DNA of 64,000 nt, from contig WACJ01000549.1 of NCBI GenBank assembly GCA_008973525.1, positions 1,054,001 through 1,118,000 on the forward strand, written 5' to 3'. The position numbers and the translations under genes were made by a program. This document shows, piece by piece, positions 47,339-61,000 of this stretch. Source of the stretch: Stenopsyche tienmushanensis. Lineage: Eukaryota; Arthropoda; Insecta; Trichoptera; Stenopsychidae. Position 1 is the stretch's first letter, and every line of letters begins with the position of its first letter. A model generated the notes under the pieces. That model did no database searches, was not told the DNA's origin, and saw nothing but the letters and a program-made list of their open reading frames with translations.

Positions 47339-49512
47339 CAAGTGCTATCAATAATCTTTCATATTGTTAAACCAATAATTAGATCTATTTTTTGTTAAAC
47401 ATCGTATTTTTATAGTATATATAAGTCGTGGGAAGCCTTTTTTAAAATAATAAAAAAATCGCAATGGAATTCAATCGTAGTATTGCGAATGCCTGATATT
47501 TGATTGGCAAATACCAACCATCAATTGTTTATGAGCCCGTACAACATTACTGGGAATTGCCTTTGTCTCTTTGAATGAAAAAATGAGAAAATATTTACAA
47601 TTTAGTACTAAGTTAGCAAATAAAAGGGTGGTAATAAGTCGATGGATATCTCGTGAATTGCGCCTGCACAGATTAAGAATGGTTTAATGCTATTTATTAT
47701 CCAATTAAATGCAATTAAAAGCAAAGTTCAGATAGTATAAAATTTGCACGAATATATCTTAATTTGCAATGTGTAGCAAACAAATCAAAACTGGATGTAT
47801 TTAAGGAATAATATTATTAATTACTATTTTTTGCGAACTTACTTTTAATTAAAACCTCCTATTGGCGCTTTTAATTATCTCCATTTGTTCCATAATTATG
47901 TTAAAATGTGCATGGAGAGAAAAAAAATGGATAGTAATGAGAGAAAGGTTCAGAGAAATTGTCTCTTATAATATAATTAACGTGAATAATAACTACACAA
48001 TGGCTAAAGCGCAAAATAATTAATAACGCAAATAGAACGAAACAAAGCACTCTTTTCAAAAGTGAAAATAAATAAAGAATCATTTGAAATTGAGAAATGT
48101 GTTTTACTTCTTTTATATTCATCTTACACATTTGTGAAGATTCGTTTTACAGAGAAAATATTCAAATCTTGTTATACGAATTAATTGGAAATAAAAATTA
48201 CGATATGCTAAAAATTATTTTTGTGGAACTTTAAAAGTAATTTTGAGGGTATTTCATTAATGACGATGGATTAATAAATACAATCACATAAAATTATTTT
48301 TAGTTGTATATGCAAATAGATCAATATTTAATTGATTTATTTTATAAGATCCTCTTTATCTATCTTCGGATGCGAAAACTATTTTATAATTTTGTATAGA
48401 AATATAAAATATACATTAATAATTTTGCTTGAATTTAATTGCATATTAATTTATTTTTCCAATTGCTATTCTAAACCACAAGATTTCCAATCTTAAAGTT
48501 TGTTATAAAATGGGATTAATTGAATTTGCAAGCATTTAACAAAACTTGGTAAGTTCAAAACTATGCAGAAACCTTTGTATAATATATACATTTTTAAATC
48601 CAATTTTGTAAGCTTCATTGTGATTGTTCGTTTTACTTTCTATTATTATTGAATTAATTAACATTTTGATGAGTGTTTAAATATGATCATTAATAATTAT
48701 GGTAATCCAATCAAAACTGAATTCTTTGATTACAGGTTAATCATTAAATAATTAGAATAATCATTCAATATCCATCGATCGTCTTGATCCAGGTTTATCA
48801 TAATTAACTCGATCTGAATAAGTAAATATTAAAATGTTCAAAAAAGTCGGCAGAACCATTCACAATAACTTTTAATAGAGAGTGAGGAATCCAATTTAAA
48901 CACGTTCATAATACAATATGACATGAAAAAAATTGACTTGATAGATAAAGTGATAAAATTTCTCGACTATATTTTAATTTTATTCATTGAACTCGTAACG
49001 AAGTTGGAGCATAACGTGCTCGAATACTTCTCGAAAAACTTCTTGATTAATAAAATTTTAGAACAACGAAGACTCGTTAAAAACTTTTATCATTTCATCA
49101 ATTGAATCGGTATTAAACTCAGCTATAAATTATTCAATTGATAGTTAATTTTGTAGGGTCGTTTTAGTTTTTCAAATTATGCCATAAAATTACAATGGGG
49201 TTTTCTTTTTTGTTCTTCATCGATAAGAGCTGGCAATACTTCCCCACATTTGTGCTTTCGTATCACCCTCACATTGCTATTTACGACGTACACTACATAA
49301 CAATAAAGTTGTCCAATGCAAAAGTCTTTGTTCGATAAAGTCGAGTTATTGCGTCGGAATGCACATTTAGAATGCAAGTCGAGTCAATGCAAACAACAAT
49401 CGCGCCTTTGTAAATAATGCGATTTTTATTGCATTTTTCTTCTATTGTGAAAAAAATGTGTCTCATTTATTATGTATTTAAGTACTAATGATCTTCCCTA
49501 TGTAAGATGATA
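47339..49512. other. very A+T-rich intergenic DNA
   Basis: No ORF or repeat is recognised. Open frames of 60-76 codons are A+T driven. Confidence 0.55.
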
Positions 49513-49844
49513 TTAACACACTTTAGGCGGGACGCTAAGTACTGCACGCAACACTTTTTCGCGACTGATACTGTAATGCGAGATTCGTAGTACTAGGCTT
49601 CTCATTGATTTGTACTCTAAAGCGGGATACCTAGTATTATGTGTTATATTGGTTTAATTGATTGATGAAAAAGCTTTTAAGAAGTCATGACAAAGACTAT
49701 TGTATGTGTGTGATCCATAAGTTATGCAAAGATTTAATTCAATACTATCATTTAAACACAAAGTATTGAACTAATATAATCTCTTTCCAGTATTTGTTAA
49801 TACGACAAGTTCGCATGTGTTAACACTCGCCTAAAATGTGTTAA
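49513..49844. mobile_element. TTAA-flanked non-autonomous DNA element, family P1, copy 2 (332 bp)
   Basis: It begins TTAACACACTTTAGGCGGGAC and ends, reversed, TTAACACATTTTAGGCGAGTG. Both edges lie on TTAA. Interior blocks are shared with 32437-32978, including AGTATTGAACTAATATAATC. It is about 200 bp shorter than copy 1 through internal loss. Both keep the CAC ends expected of a piggyBac-like element. Confidence 0.78.
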
Positions 49845-52800
49845 TTATATATGATGTTCACATGCAATCTTATGTCATTATCATGAATTTATAAGCACGT
49901 GGGCTACCAATATGTGGTAAATCTTCGTCTGAAAATCCAGTGCCAATTATAACTGATGAACATTATTATATTTCCAGCTTAAGTTGTGATTTTCGCGCTT
50001 GCTCCATATGCTATTTTGATTTAGTGTAATTTGCTTATTGGGTTCAAACACTGTTCCTGAAAATTCAAATTTCCAATAAGCCTCTACTGCAACTACAAAT
50101 ATATATTTGTATGAACCATTTCGGCATTGTTTGTTCAATTTATGAACAGAGTTTCCAAGGGCAATTAAAGCATGCAGTAAACAGTAGCAGTTGTGTATTT
50201 TGAAACAGATGCTTCAGCTATTATGATCCTAAGTTAATAGTACATACAAAAAATATTATTTTATAAATAGCCAACTTTAGAATTGGATGCTTCCACGACA
50301 CATGAGCATCGCCCAGTTCGTCAATAAAAGTAAATTTTCAAAATTGTAAATTAAAAATAAAGTATATTTTACGACCTCAGACAGAACTTATGTTAAGAAA
50401 AAAATATTCCCGTTAATTGACAAGCCTTTTTAGATTTTAGCATAGAATCAGTGTAATTGGTATTCGTATTAAAAATAATCATATTTCCCCATCTTGAGCG
50501 ATATTTAAAGAATTGTTTTTAGGGGAGGTCTAATCTCTCGCTTTAACTATCCTATTATATGAACGTATAAGACAATTGCTAAGGGATGTTGGCCAATGCA
50601 AATACATTAAATATATATCGTGGAAAGCAATAAAATATAACGCCTCGCTCTTATGTTGGCATGACTTGTTCAAAGTCGGAAGTTGCTTATGGCTTCCAAT
50701 AATAACACAAATATTAAAAGCTATAATAGCGTTCATATCGCTGTTTAATATTTGTAGCGCGTTCTCATTTAAAATAAAAAATGTGTTTCCGTACAATACG
50801 TCAGTAGAATGGAAAAGCTCCGCTTTGTGAAATGATACCGAGAAGCTTTGAAAGATTATATTATGCATTGGACAGTGCGCGAAATGAGCTTTATTAAAAA
50901 AAGTGAGCTTTCTGGGAACCTGAAACGTTACTTGTCGTGTGCAATATTTTTTCAGGATTTGTACCATGTAAACGAGCAATTTTGTGAGAAGACACGAAAA
51001 TAGAGCAAAACTTGAAAAGCACCGTCTGAGTATGTGTATCCTGCGAAACAGCATGGGGAGACGTCGCCATATGTAGCCATAATTCACAAATAAAGACGTT
51101 AAATTTCAATTAAAATGCTCACCCATGTAAGAACATTATTTAATTTTATTCTTGTGTTAAATTTGAATATTGAAAGAGTATTTAGAGCGTTCCAAAGAGG
51201 AGATGATTAGTTTTGAGTGCGAAATAGAGTAATTCAAAATTCCAACAGTTTTCAAAGCTACGTTTTTTATCTACACAAGGGTTCTACATTTTCGACAATT
51301 AAATCAAAACAAAGCCATATAATATGCGCCTTTAACTGTGTCTTTGATGAAGTAATGCGTCTATGAGTTACTGCGTAAAATAGGACGTTTCTATCAAATT
51401 GGGCCTAAAGGAGATCGATTTTTTGATATATTTTTATGGGAAACGTATTAAGAAATAGAATATTGATATTTAGAATGTTGACTAGGCAATCTTTATTGAA
51501 CATAAAAATATTTTTCAAAGTTTGACAAAGTATAATATTGAGAGTGGAGGGAGCCATGTATGTCGATTGATGAGCGATGACATTCTTCACCATGGAAGTC
51601 CTGGACAGGGGACTTGCAGCAAAAAAAAAAAATACTTTATATAATATTATGTATAGTATAAACTATAATTAGGAAGAAGTATTAAAAAATAAAAAAAACT
51701 AGTGAGCGATTGAAGGAAAACGTGTTTTTACCAACATTTTTTGTAGTTTTTTGTTCATTAAATAAGCACGTTTTAATACTTTTGGATAATTGTAGTCTAT
51801 ACGACGAAGATATTTATTATACCCATTCCTGTTAAATTTCAGAAATAATGCTCATCTAGGGCATGTGGGAACACTTCCATGAGCTTGGAAAAAGTAGTTT
51901 CGAGAAAAACGCGTTTAAAGTTTCTCCCCTTCTCAGCTTCGCGAAGTACAGCTTCTCTTCGTAAGTATCAAATATATTGATTTTTTATTAATCGTTATAG
52001 AAAAAATAATTAGAAGAAAAGCTTAATTTTTTTCAATTTGAGATATTTTACAGCATGATAACGCAAGCCCATATAAGCTTAATTCTAGAATATATATCTT
52101 ATTTAGAACCCCATATATACAAATCAAAATTAATTATATATTGTTCTATATAACTGGTTAATAAAATACCGATCTTTTTAAATTCAATTGTAAGCTTGTG
52201 AATATGTTTTTAACATGCCTGCACTAATTGGTCCATGCGTGAGCTTTCATAAATCCATTCATAAATATCGAGTATATAAGGAGACGAATATGTTATTGAA
52301 GCATTTTTTTTATAAGAATTGTTTTGCAAAATCTAAATTAGTTTGAGTGAGTGACTAATATTAGAGCGGTGTGACATTTGGTTGGGGATGAAGCACCCTT
52401 TCATGAGGCTTGAGCATTGCGTGTTCACTCGCTTGGCCGTTGATCGCTCCAACGAGCAACAACTGCACCAACTGTGGGGCGCGAGCGCTGTGAACTCATA
52501 AAAATAAGTCAACATCAAAGGCTCCTGTGTTCAGGGGCGTGCGCGTATGTATTCATTAATTAAATTACTCAGCGAACCGCCAAACGGTACAGCTTTCATT
52601 ATTAAAATACACTTTTGGGTGGGTACGTTTTAATAAAAATGCAAAGCGCTCCACGTCATCAACACTTGACCTCTCGGCTCGACAATGCAGAACGAAAGAG
52701 CGTGGAGGGGCCCTAAAACACGTCGGTCACTCTTTACACCTTACCTCTGTTTTCGCCATTGTTCGTGTTTTTTTGGACGTCGGTAGTTGAACGTTACTGT

Positions 52801-53111
52801 CATGTTATATTTTTAATTGAATTTCAAATTAAAAGTTGCGCAGAGCTCGCCATTACAGTGTTGCTTTTATATGTTTTCCAAAGTGCGCTGGAACCGTTCG
52901 CTGGAACAATTTTATCAACTAGATATATTCTATGAAACTGAATCATGTATAATAGAATTTGTGTGAATTGAAAAATTAGATGATGATGTGTTTGTATGCT
53001 TGAATTTGTGCGCCAACATTGATGCAGAATTGTCAACAATTTACTGTCTTTGTGCAACAAGTCAATAAATTTGATAATTCGTTATTTTGACTACATTATT
53101 CGAATAAAGCG
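49845..53111. other. intergenic DNA including a 185-codon open frame and a shared CGCGTTT motif
   Basis: The - strand is open over 50530-51087, beginning with GTG rather than ATG, with no recognised domain and no codon pattern that convinces me. I do not call it a gene. GAGAAAAACGCGTTTAAAGT at about 51902 recurs near 39341 and 2947. The parts 52360-52760 are more balanced in composition. Confidence 0.45.
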
Positions 53112-53345
53112 CATGCGTTGTGTAATATATAATAAAATAGACTTGATACTCACAGTAGAGGCGGCGCAACGCGCAGCGGCGTAACGTGTCTATGATTTAT
53201 GCGATAGAGACGGAGAGACTACAAACAGCATTCTTTCTCTTTCTGACCAACTGCCACTTGAAGTTTCACTTTTTGTTCCGTTCAGTCAAATTTGACATAC
53301 CGCGTCTAAACAAATTTTACTTCAAAAAGTGAATAAGATCAATTT
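53112..53345 (+). repeat. dispersed repeat B, copy 2
   Basis: GCGTTGTGTAATATATAATA, GTGTCTATG, CTCTTTCTGACCAACTGCCA, CTTGAAGTTTCACTTTTTG and TTCAGTC match the copy at 33218-33450 in order and orientation. No coding content. Confidence 0.65.
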
Positions 53346-56300
53346 TAAAGCAATTCATTTTTTCGGAAAAAAATAATTTTAGGTCAAAAATAGAGTATTG
53401 GATTTAAATCCATCGAAATGTTGGCATGTCAGATATCATAATGAACACGAAAATACATAGATAATAAAAATATAATGGAAACATTTTAAAAATGATAATG
53501 ATTACTCAAATATTTGAACCACAATTACAACCAAGAGGTCTGAAAATAAATATTTGCATTTTCACAGAGTTTATTTAAGTGATTGTTGCCGTTTCTATTA
53601 TAGTAGTTCATGAGTTATCCACAGTTAATTTCACGACATAAAAGTATGACAAATAATTCCATTTTCAAGTGCAAATAGTATAATTGAAGCTCAATTATTA
53701 AAAGAAGCTCAAAAATTGTACTCAGCGTTACCATATGGTTACGCTTGTATATAAATTGATAGAATCAAATTGACCCTCCTCTGTTTGATAAAAAATTATC
53801 AAGTGCGGAATATCTCTATAAGAAAATACAGACATAAATTTATATGATAAATATTAAACATTATGACTATAAACAAGGAATCATATTAAACGTTCAAGCT
53901 AAAATGATCGCGAAAAAAATGGTTGTTATTTAAAATAATGTTATTTAAAGGGGATGAATGAAATTAAATACTTTCATTTATTTAAAATAAATTGTTATAT
54001 TCTTGGAATGGGGGTCGTATTGGGGTGTGTTTGCGATTTTCAGATTTCTGAGACATCTCTCTGAATTTTCCACAATGCATCATACGCCATTATACTGGGA
54101 CATTCCCTTTAGATTAATAGCGTACGAGAGCAGAATTTTAAAGAAATCCTCCACGCTCCCCTAGGAAATCTGCTCCCAGATAAAGTGACTGCTGCGTACT
54201 CCGGGAGTGACTCAGTTAAAATTTAAAATGAAGATTAAAATGGATTTGATTTTTCCAGACAGTCAAAGTAAAATCAACTGACAGGAAAATTAATTTAATT
54301 AAAACGCCCCAAACCCTCGGCGTGGAAAACTGCCGTTTATATTATTGTAATTTTCCCGTTTGAATTATGAACGGCTTGAAATTGGTGCGAAATTTTCCGA
54401 CCCAGATTTAATTGGTCTGTCAAAGGGAATATCTTTTTATTTAAATAAAAAGGGAGGACTTTTCGCCCCGTCTCGGAATGCGAATATCATTTTTGGAGAA
54501 CTGCCTGATGGATATTTAGTTTCGTAATTAAGTTTTAGGGACGGATTTCTTGCTGAAGTGCTAAAACAGTCGGCCAATTTTTCACATTTAAGCTAGGCAG
54601 TATTGAAAAATGATATATTTCGAATAAGAAAAATGTTCGGAGTAAAAATATATATTCAATTAATATCTTGATCTAAATGAATTAAATGGCATCAAAATAT
54701 ATTTTTAAATTATCATACCAAATTATATTAATTTTGTGGCAAAAAAAAATTCTACTGAAATTAAATTATTTCAAATACTATTAAAGTAAAATTCAAATAT
54801 TCCAGTCTATCTGCTTTGGAAAGATAATGGTTGCAAAATTTTAAGGCTCTTCCCCAAATTTGCTTAACGAGTATTCTGATGAATGGTGACCCCCTAAAAT
54901 AATCAAATAAGCTTGATTGATATAATTTCTTATAGCGCTGGGGGCGCCTATAAATATAGCCTTTTGCTTATGTATTCTGAAATTATTTAGCTTAAAATTT
55001 TATATTTTTAAAACCTGGTAATTTCAGAAGCGCGTGTATGTAGATCATTGTGACTACAAATGCTCTTATGTAATTTCTGCAAAATAATGAGAAAATATTA
55101 TTCATCAATTGGCATTAATATCAAAATCTTATAGAACATAGATCGAACGCAGATTTTTTAAAATTAAATTATAATAGCTCTCAAATCGCTTTTATTTGAA
55201 CCTCGTTAATCACATTAGTTCAATATGATCTTTAGCTCAAAATGCGATAAAATTATATCATCACACACATATATTTACAGGCATAAACTACAAGAGTAAA
55301 TGTTTATTACATATATTTAGATTTTTGTATTTTCAAGTGTGAATTCATGTTAGAAAACAATGACCGGCTGTACAGAAGCGCTTCAAGCGAAATGTCGAGA
55401 TGAAATATGATGCACTCTGAGCTCTCACAAAACACTTGGTTAAAAGTGAGTAATGCTACACGCCATTAAATTGCTTTTCTTTGTAAAAATGCCAAGAGAG
55501 CTTTGAAATTTTCAAATCCACTAGAGAACTTTTATATATAACGCAAATGGAGTGCATTCGAAGGCGCTGCTATGTGCAGAACCGTTGATTTCATAGAATG
55601 TTAAAATCCCCAAATATATTTTTTTCTAAATTATCTCAACATCAAAATATATTAGCGACTAGTCCTAGTAATTCTAATGAAAACTTGTTAGCTGTCAAGG
55701 CGCATATCCGCATATAGCGATAGGACGTATTATTAGTGAGGGTGTCAGGCTGATTTAATACATCATGCTTTGTTCTGCAGGGTTTCCACCGAGCATAGAC
55801 GTCAAGGCTGCCTTGATTAATTGAATATTTTCATCTACCTGAGCCAAAAGCAAGCCCTAGATAGACAGTATTACCAAATATCTACCTATGTAAATATCAT
55901 TCCAAGAATTGCTTCTAATGAACATCTAAAAATAGCCGACGAACTATCTGAACGACGCCCCTCTCACTTGATTTGTCTGATCAGCTCGAGTTTAAGTTCG
56001 AAGTAATTTTGATGAAAGTCATTCAGCATTCAGGATATTCAGGAAATATATTTTTTGGACGAAGATTTAAATATAAACCAGTTTATGTTATAAATGTACA
56101 ATGACAAGGAGATATAACTATTTAACCCTATATATACCATACGCACAGATCATTGCGATCAAATTTGTATAAACATATCTAAAATAGCCAGTGTTTTAGA
56201 TTTTTTTAGACCTTTTTTATTATACAATATTCTAAATTCATAAATTAATAAAAAAAGCAACCACTTACGATTGATTTGATAATCATCAATCTAAAGTTTT

Positions 56301-58000
56301 TTTTAGAATATCTTTTAGTTATTATTTACGATTATGATATGTTCTTTTTATAAACATCTTATATTTAAAAATAGGTTATCTTAATTAGTATATTTATATT
56401 TATACTGTAGAAATTGTGTAATGGGGCCAAGCATTTATATTTGGAAGTTGTGAATAAGTTTTTATTGTCGAAAAAAGTTTACTCATTCCAAGCTCCAATT
56501 TCGATCCGCGGTTCGGCGAGAGGATTCTCACTCCCCCTATTGAATGTTTCACGTAATTCTCGAAACAATAAAAGCCAGGGTGTGATGCAAAAGAGATAAT
56601 CAAAAGGGGGTAAATGAAACTTTTTGCCTGGTCGTAAAGGAGCAGCAGTACCTTAGTCGGGAACAGTTTCCGAGTGGCAATAAAACCAAACTAAATTAAA
56701 GTTAGTTGAAACAGAAACACCGGAACTGGGAGCGGAAAACAAAAGAAAACCACCCCCAAAGAACGCTTTTGCAATTTTTCAATTAGTAATAAAAAGACAC
56801 CCTTCAGCTCGTTCGCCAATTAGTATTGGCACCGATGATATTAGCTTTAAAACCGACACTGGATACCAATTTGGGTCAATTTAAAGTCGGCTCTTGTCTG
56901 AAAACGGACGCTTTATGATACTAGAATAAATCTGGACGACTGGAATATTTAAAAGCCACATCTGTGCGTATGTAAGGCAGAATTAACAAGCAGTCACTGT
57001 CAGATGGCGAAGGGCTCGAGCTAATGGCCCCAGAAGGCAGCTGCGGCAATGCAGGGTCCAAGCAAAAATTTTAGGGCTCCCGAATGTCCAATTGTATTTG
57101 TTAAATTCGCCTCTGTTTGTGCACAAGACGAAGAAAGAAAGGATAAAATATGAGCGGCCATAAAATGCAATTGCTCTCATATGTATTGACGCATCCTATA
57201 TTTATCCATATAGTCAAGTGATACATTTCTCCTTCAACAATTGATTTTTCGAAGATCTAAAACAATCCTTGGTATTTAATTATACACCGAGAATACGCTC
57301 AAGTGATATATTTAATTTAATTAAGGACGTTTATGCAATTGAGGAAATGAAATATATGGAATAAAATGATATCAATGCTAATTTTCTACCTTGCTTTCAG
57401 CAATAATTAAGCCTAAAACAGACGTTATATTTAGTCATTTCAAGGGGTCGCTTATGCTCTAGTTATTTTGTGGCTTTGAACATCCCTCTAAATAAGTCCA
57501 TATTAAGGCAAAGATAAATCGGCGAGAGACGGAGTCACGAAATTAGCTACTAATAAGTCCCGAAAGAAAGGAGTTGAAAAGGTTCTTCTTTGATCGTTTG
57601 GGTCCTTCAAAATTTTACAACCTTTTAGTCCGAATTTAGTCGAAACCCCTTACGTCTATATAAAATGTACGCTTCGAATAATTTCTTTGAAGGATCAAAT
57701 TATAATCATTTCGTATATTTATATTTATGTGCATTAATTTGGATAAATGAAAATATTAATTAGAATGAGAGCAACGTTCAATAATTTATTAGCGTGCTTA
57801 TTATGCTTTAATGTAGCAAGTATTTTTAAGCAATTTGTAATAATTCATTACGAAATTAGTCATGATTATTCTACAAGTATGCCATATTGCATTTAACCCA
57901 TGTAGGAGTTAAATTATATTAGAATATTCAAAATGGTTCATTTTAAATAAATTTAATGGTAAATCTTAAAATAATGGAGCTTTCAATAATGTATCCAGTA
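53346..58000. other. intergenic DNA with balanced islands at 54040-54600 and 56470-57200
   Basis: No gene, RNA gene or transposon is recognised. The islands stand out against A+T-rich surroundings (for example GGCGTGGAAAACTGCCG near 54320, and GATGGCGAAGGGCTCGAGC near 57004) and hold only short open frames. They might be conserved regulatory DNA. Confidence 0.45.
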
Positions 58001-61000
58001 TGAAAACAAGTGGAAGTTGGTACTAGTAGACTTTGAACCATAACTTGATATATTATAGGCGGTTTAATTTCAGTATAATCGTAACTATTGGAATGAGCGC
58101 ATGCAAAATTATCATGTTTATGATGAATTTTAAAAACTGCTCCATTTAAAAAAATATATATTTGCTGCATTACTATTTTAACCATTCTAAATAAAGTTAT
58201 TCAAAGAGTGGAATGAAATAAAAAATCAATACATAAAATTTCTAAGAAAAAATATACAACCATAAGATGACGTGTGACGATTTCTGGAATTGGTCTCAAT
58301 ATATGGATTGATTTCCTACATTATGCATAATTTATATTGCTTATCAGAGTAAGTCATTATCGACTAGATTACGACATGAATATAAACCTCAAAAAAACCG
58401 TAACAAAGAGTAAAAGAACCCCTCAACTAAAGACAACATTTTTCAACTTCAAAAGCACAATTAATCACATTTTTTGCAGATTTCGCTCTTAAACTTAATT
58501 TTCCTTAAAAAATGTTATTGTCGATATTTTTTGAAGTGCCAAATATCAACATCTATTATGTTCGCCTTTGCAAAAAATCATTTGAAATATTTCAGTAAGT
58601 TAAATATGAAAAAAATACGTTGTTGATATGGTGGAAGTTTTTTTGGGAGCACCGACTTTGCATATCGGCCGAATAAATTTCGATGCTCATATAAGGTTAT
58701 CGAATATGTATATAATTCATAACTATCTAAAGTTTGTTCAGCGTTCTAGAAAATATTTGGCTTATCACTGGCACATATATTTCGGAGGAAAAAGCTAAGT
58801 TTATAATAGTTCCATAACTTTCATGAGAGAAAAAAACTTATGTTCTTTCAAAGCATATCATAAGAGTACTCAACATAACTTTTTTAGACGTACTTTCGGG
58901 CTAATTTCCATGTATGTGTTTTAATAAATTGATAAGCTCTGAGCACAATTTAATTATGTTAGTATCATAGGTAGATCTCTACTTTTTCTATATATAAGCC
59001 TTTAAATATGTATGGTAACGCGCGCAAAGTAGAAAAGATTGCAAATATCTCGATTTCGGAATGCTGTGAAGTTTTGCAATAAAATATGCAATATGTTCGG
59101 AAACATATCGGTTTCAGCCAAGGCCTTCTTGAAAAATTTGCTTTATTTTATATACGCGTATACAGAGAGCCGTAAACTGCATGCTGAAACCGGAATGCAT
59201 AGGCATAAATTGCTTTTTCGTGTATTTGAAATACATCTGAGCTGATATTAGGTTACCACGAGTACTAAAAACTTATTTTGAAGAATATTTATTGAGTTCA
59301 AACAATGAACTGACTAAATGTATTGAGCTTCTTATAAAAACTGAAATTTTCATTCAAATAAAAGTACACAGATACACAATAAACAAGTATTGAATTAATG
59401 ACAGTGAACATTTGATTGCATGACTTTTTTTGAAATCTAATTTCTCTGGAAATGTGTGTCTGATGATTTGGATTTTAAGTTCAGTTGAATTTAGATTTGG
59501 AGATTAGCTCATGAGATTTACGCCATTGATTTCAAACAGTTTCACAGCTCGAGGCTCAATTATGGCAATGTGTGTTGTCTTTTTGAAATTTTATTCAGAC
59601 CTGTTTTGTGTTACGAAAAATCTAGAAAAAGGCAAAAAACCACCCTATCAATATTGTTTCTAGTATGTTCTTAAAAGCGGTCCTTTACAAACAAACGTTT
59701 GAGCAACGCCAGCAATCACAATTCAACCCCAATTCGTAACGTTGCCTCCTTCTTGTTTAATAGTATGCATTATATACTCCATATACTATTCTTCAACCAC
59801 CTAGCAAGCTTAGGCTGCTTTATACAGAACAAGAATTAAATCATATTTTCATGGAAATTTGGGGCATAATATTATTTTAAAGAAAAGTGTAAGCAAATAA
59901 ACTCAAAGTTTGATTTGACGAACCACACGGTTTGATCAACTCTTCTTAGATAAGTATTCGTATCCAAGAGCCCATTTGGAGTGAGATTATGGGTTCTTTT
60001 CAGAAATTCATGTTTTCTTTGTAACTTTGTTATCTGTGTAGATTTTTTTCTCGTCTTGTAGAAATTGTTCTTTTGATTTTCTATTAAAATTCCTGTCTTC
60101 AAGCTCCAAATTAACTGTTAAAATAATTGTTTTTCTATTTGAACTATTGAATCAAAAATTTTAGTTTTACGCAAATGCTTAACTTTTATTTCAAACATGT
60201 TTTTTTAAATTGAATTTTGATAGACTTTTGCAAAAGTCCATTTTTTTAGCCTAATGCTTAAAAATAAAAATTTGTACTCCATTTATCTAACTAAATAATC
60301 AATAATAACCACTCTTAAAATATATTTTGGTGCGAAAACTCAGGGCTATATTTGCATGTTTAGGACGAAAAAATAATTTGAAAGCTCTACCTTGTATAAA
60401 ATTTATGAGAAATGAAACCAATCTGATGATTTTCTATATTTAAGGTACATAGGTATAAAATTCATATTCTTTTACTTAAGGTGCCATATTTGATATATAA
60501 GCAACCTCCTAGGAGATCATTCTAGGGAAAGGATTTTTCATGTGGTATTATTTTAAAATTATATCTTATTTATTGTTGCAAATTAACGCGTTTATAGACA
60601 TATCCATGTAAGATTTTATTAATCAATCATTTATTATTTGAGAATCAGAAAATCAGGATAAACGTGGATTAAGAAGATCGATCAGAATTATTAATATTTT
60701 CAATCGCCCAAATTTGTTGTCTTAACTATGCCGAAATTTGGTTAAAAATTAAATTCATTTAAGATATTTAATTTTTGGTAAATGCTAACCTTTTACAGAT
60801 CTTGATGATATTATGAAGCATTGGACAGCTATTCGTTCTTGCATGTAATGTATCAACATGATACATTTATATACTGACAGTTGGGTCTCTTTTAATGAAT
60901 TTCAGTAAAAAAAATCGTTGGGTTTGATTAAATTGCAAGGACTGAATATTGAATTTTCTGTGCTTTTTTTTAAACGAAAATATGATAAAATGATTAATGT

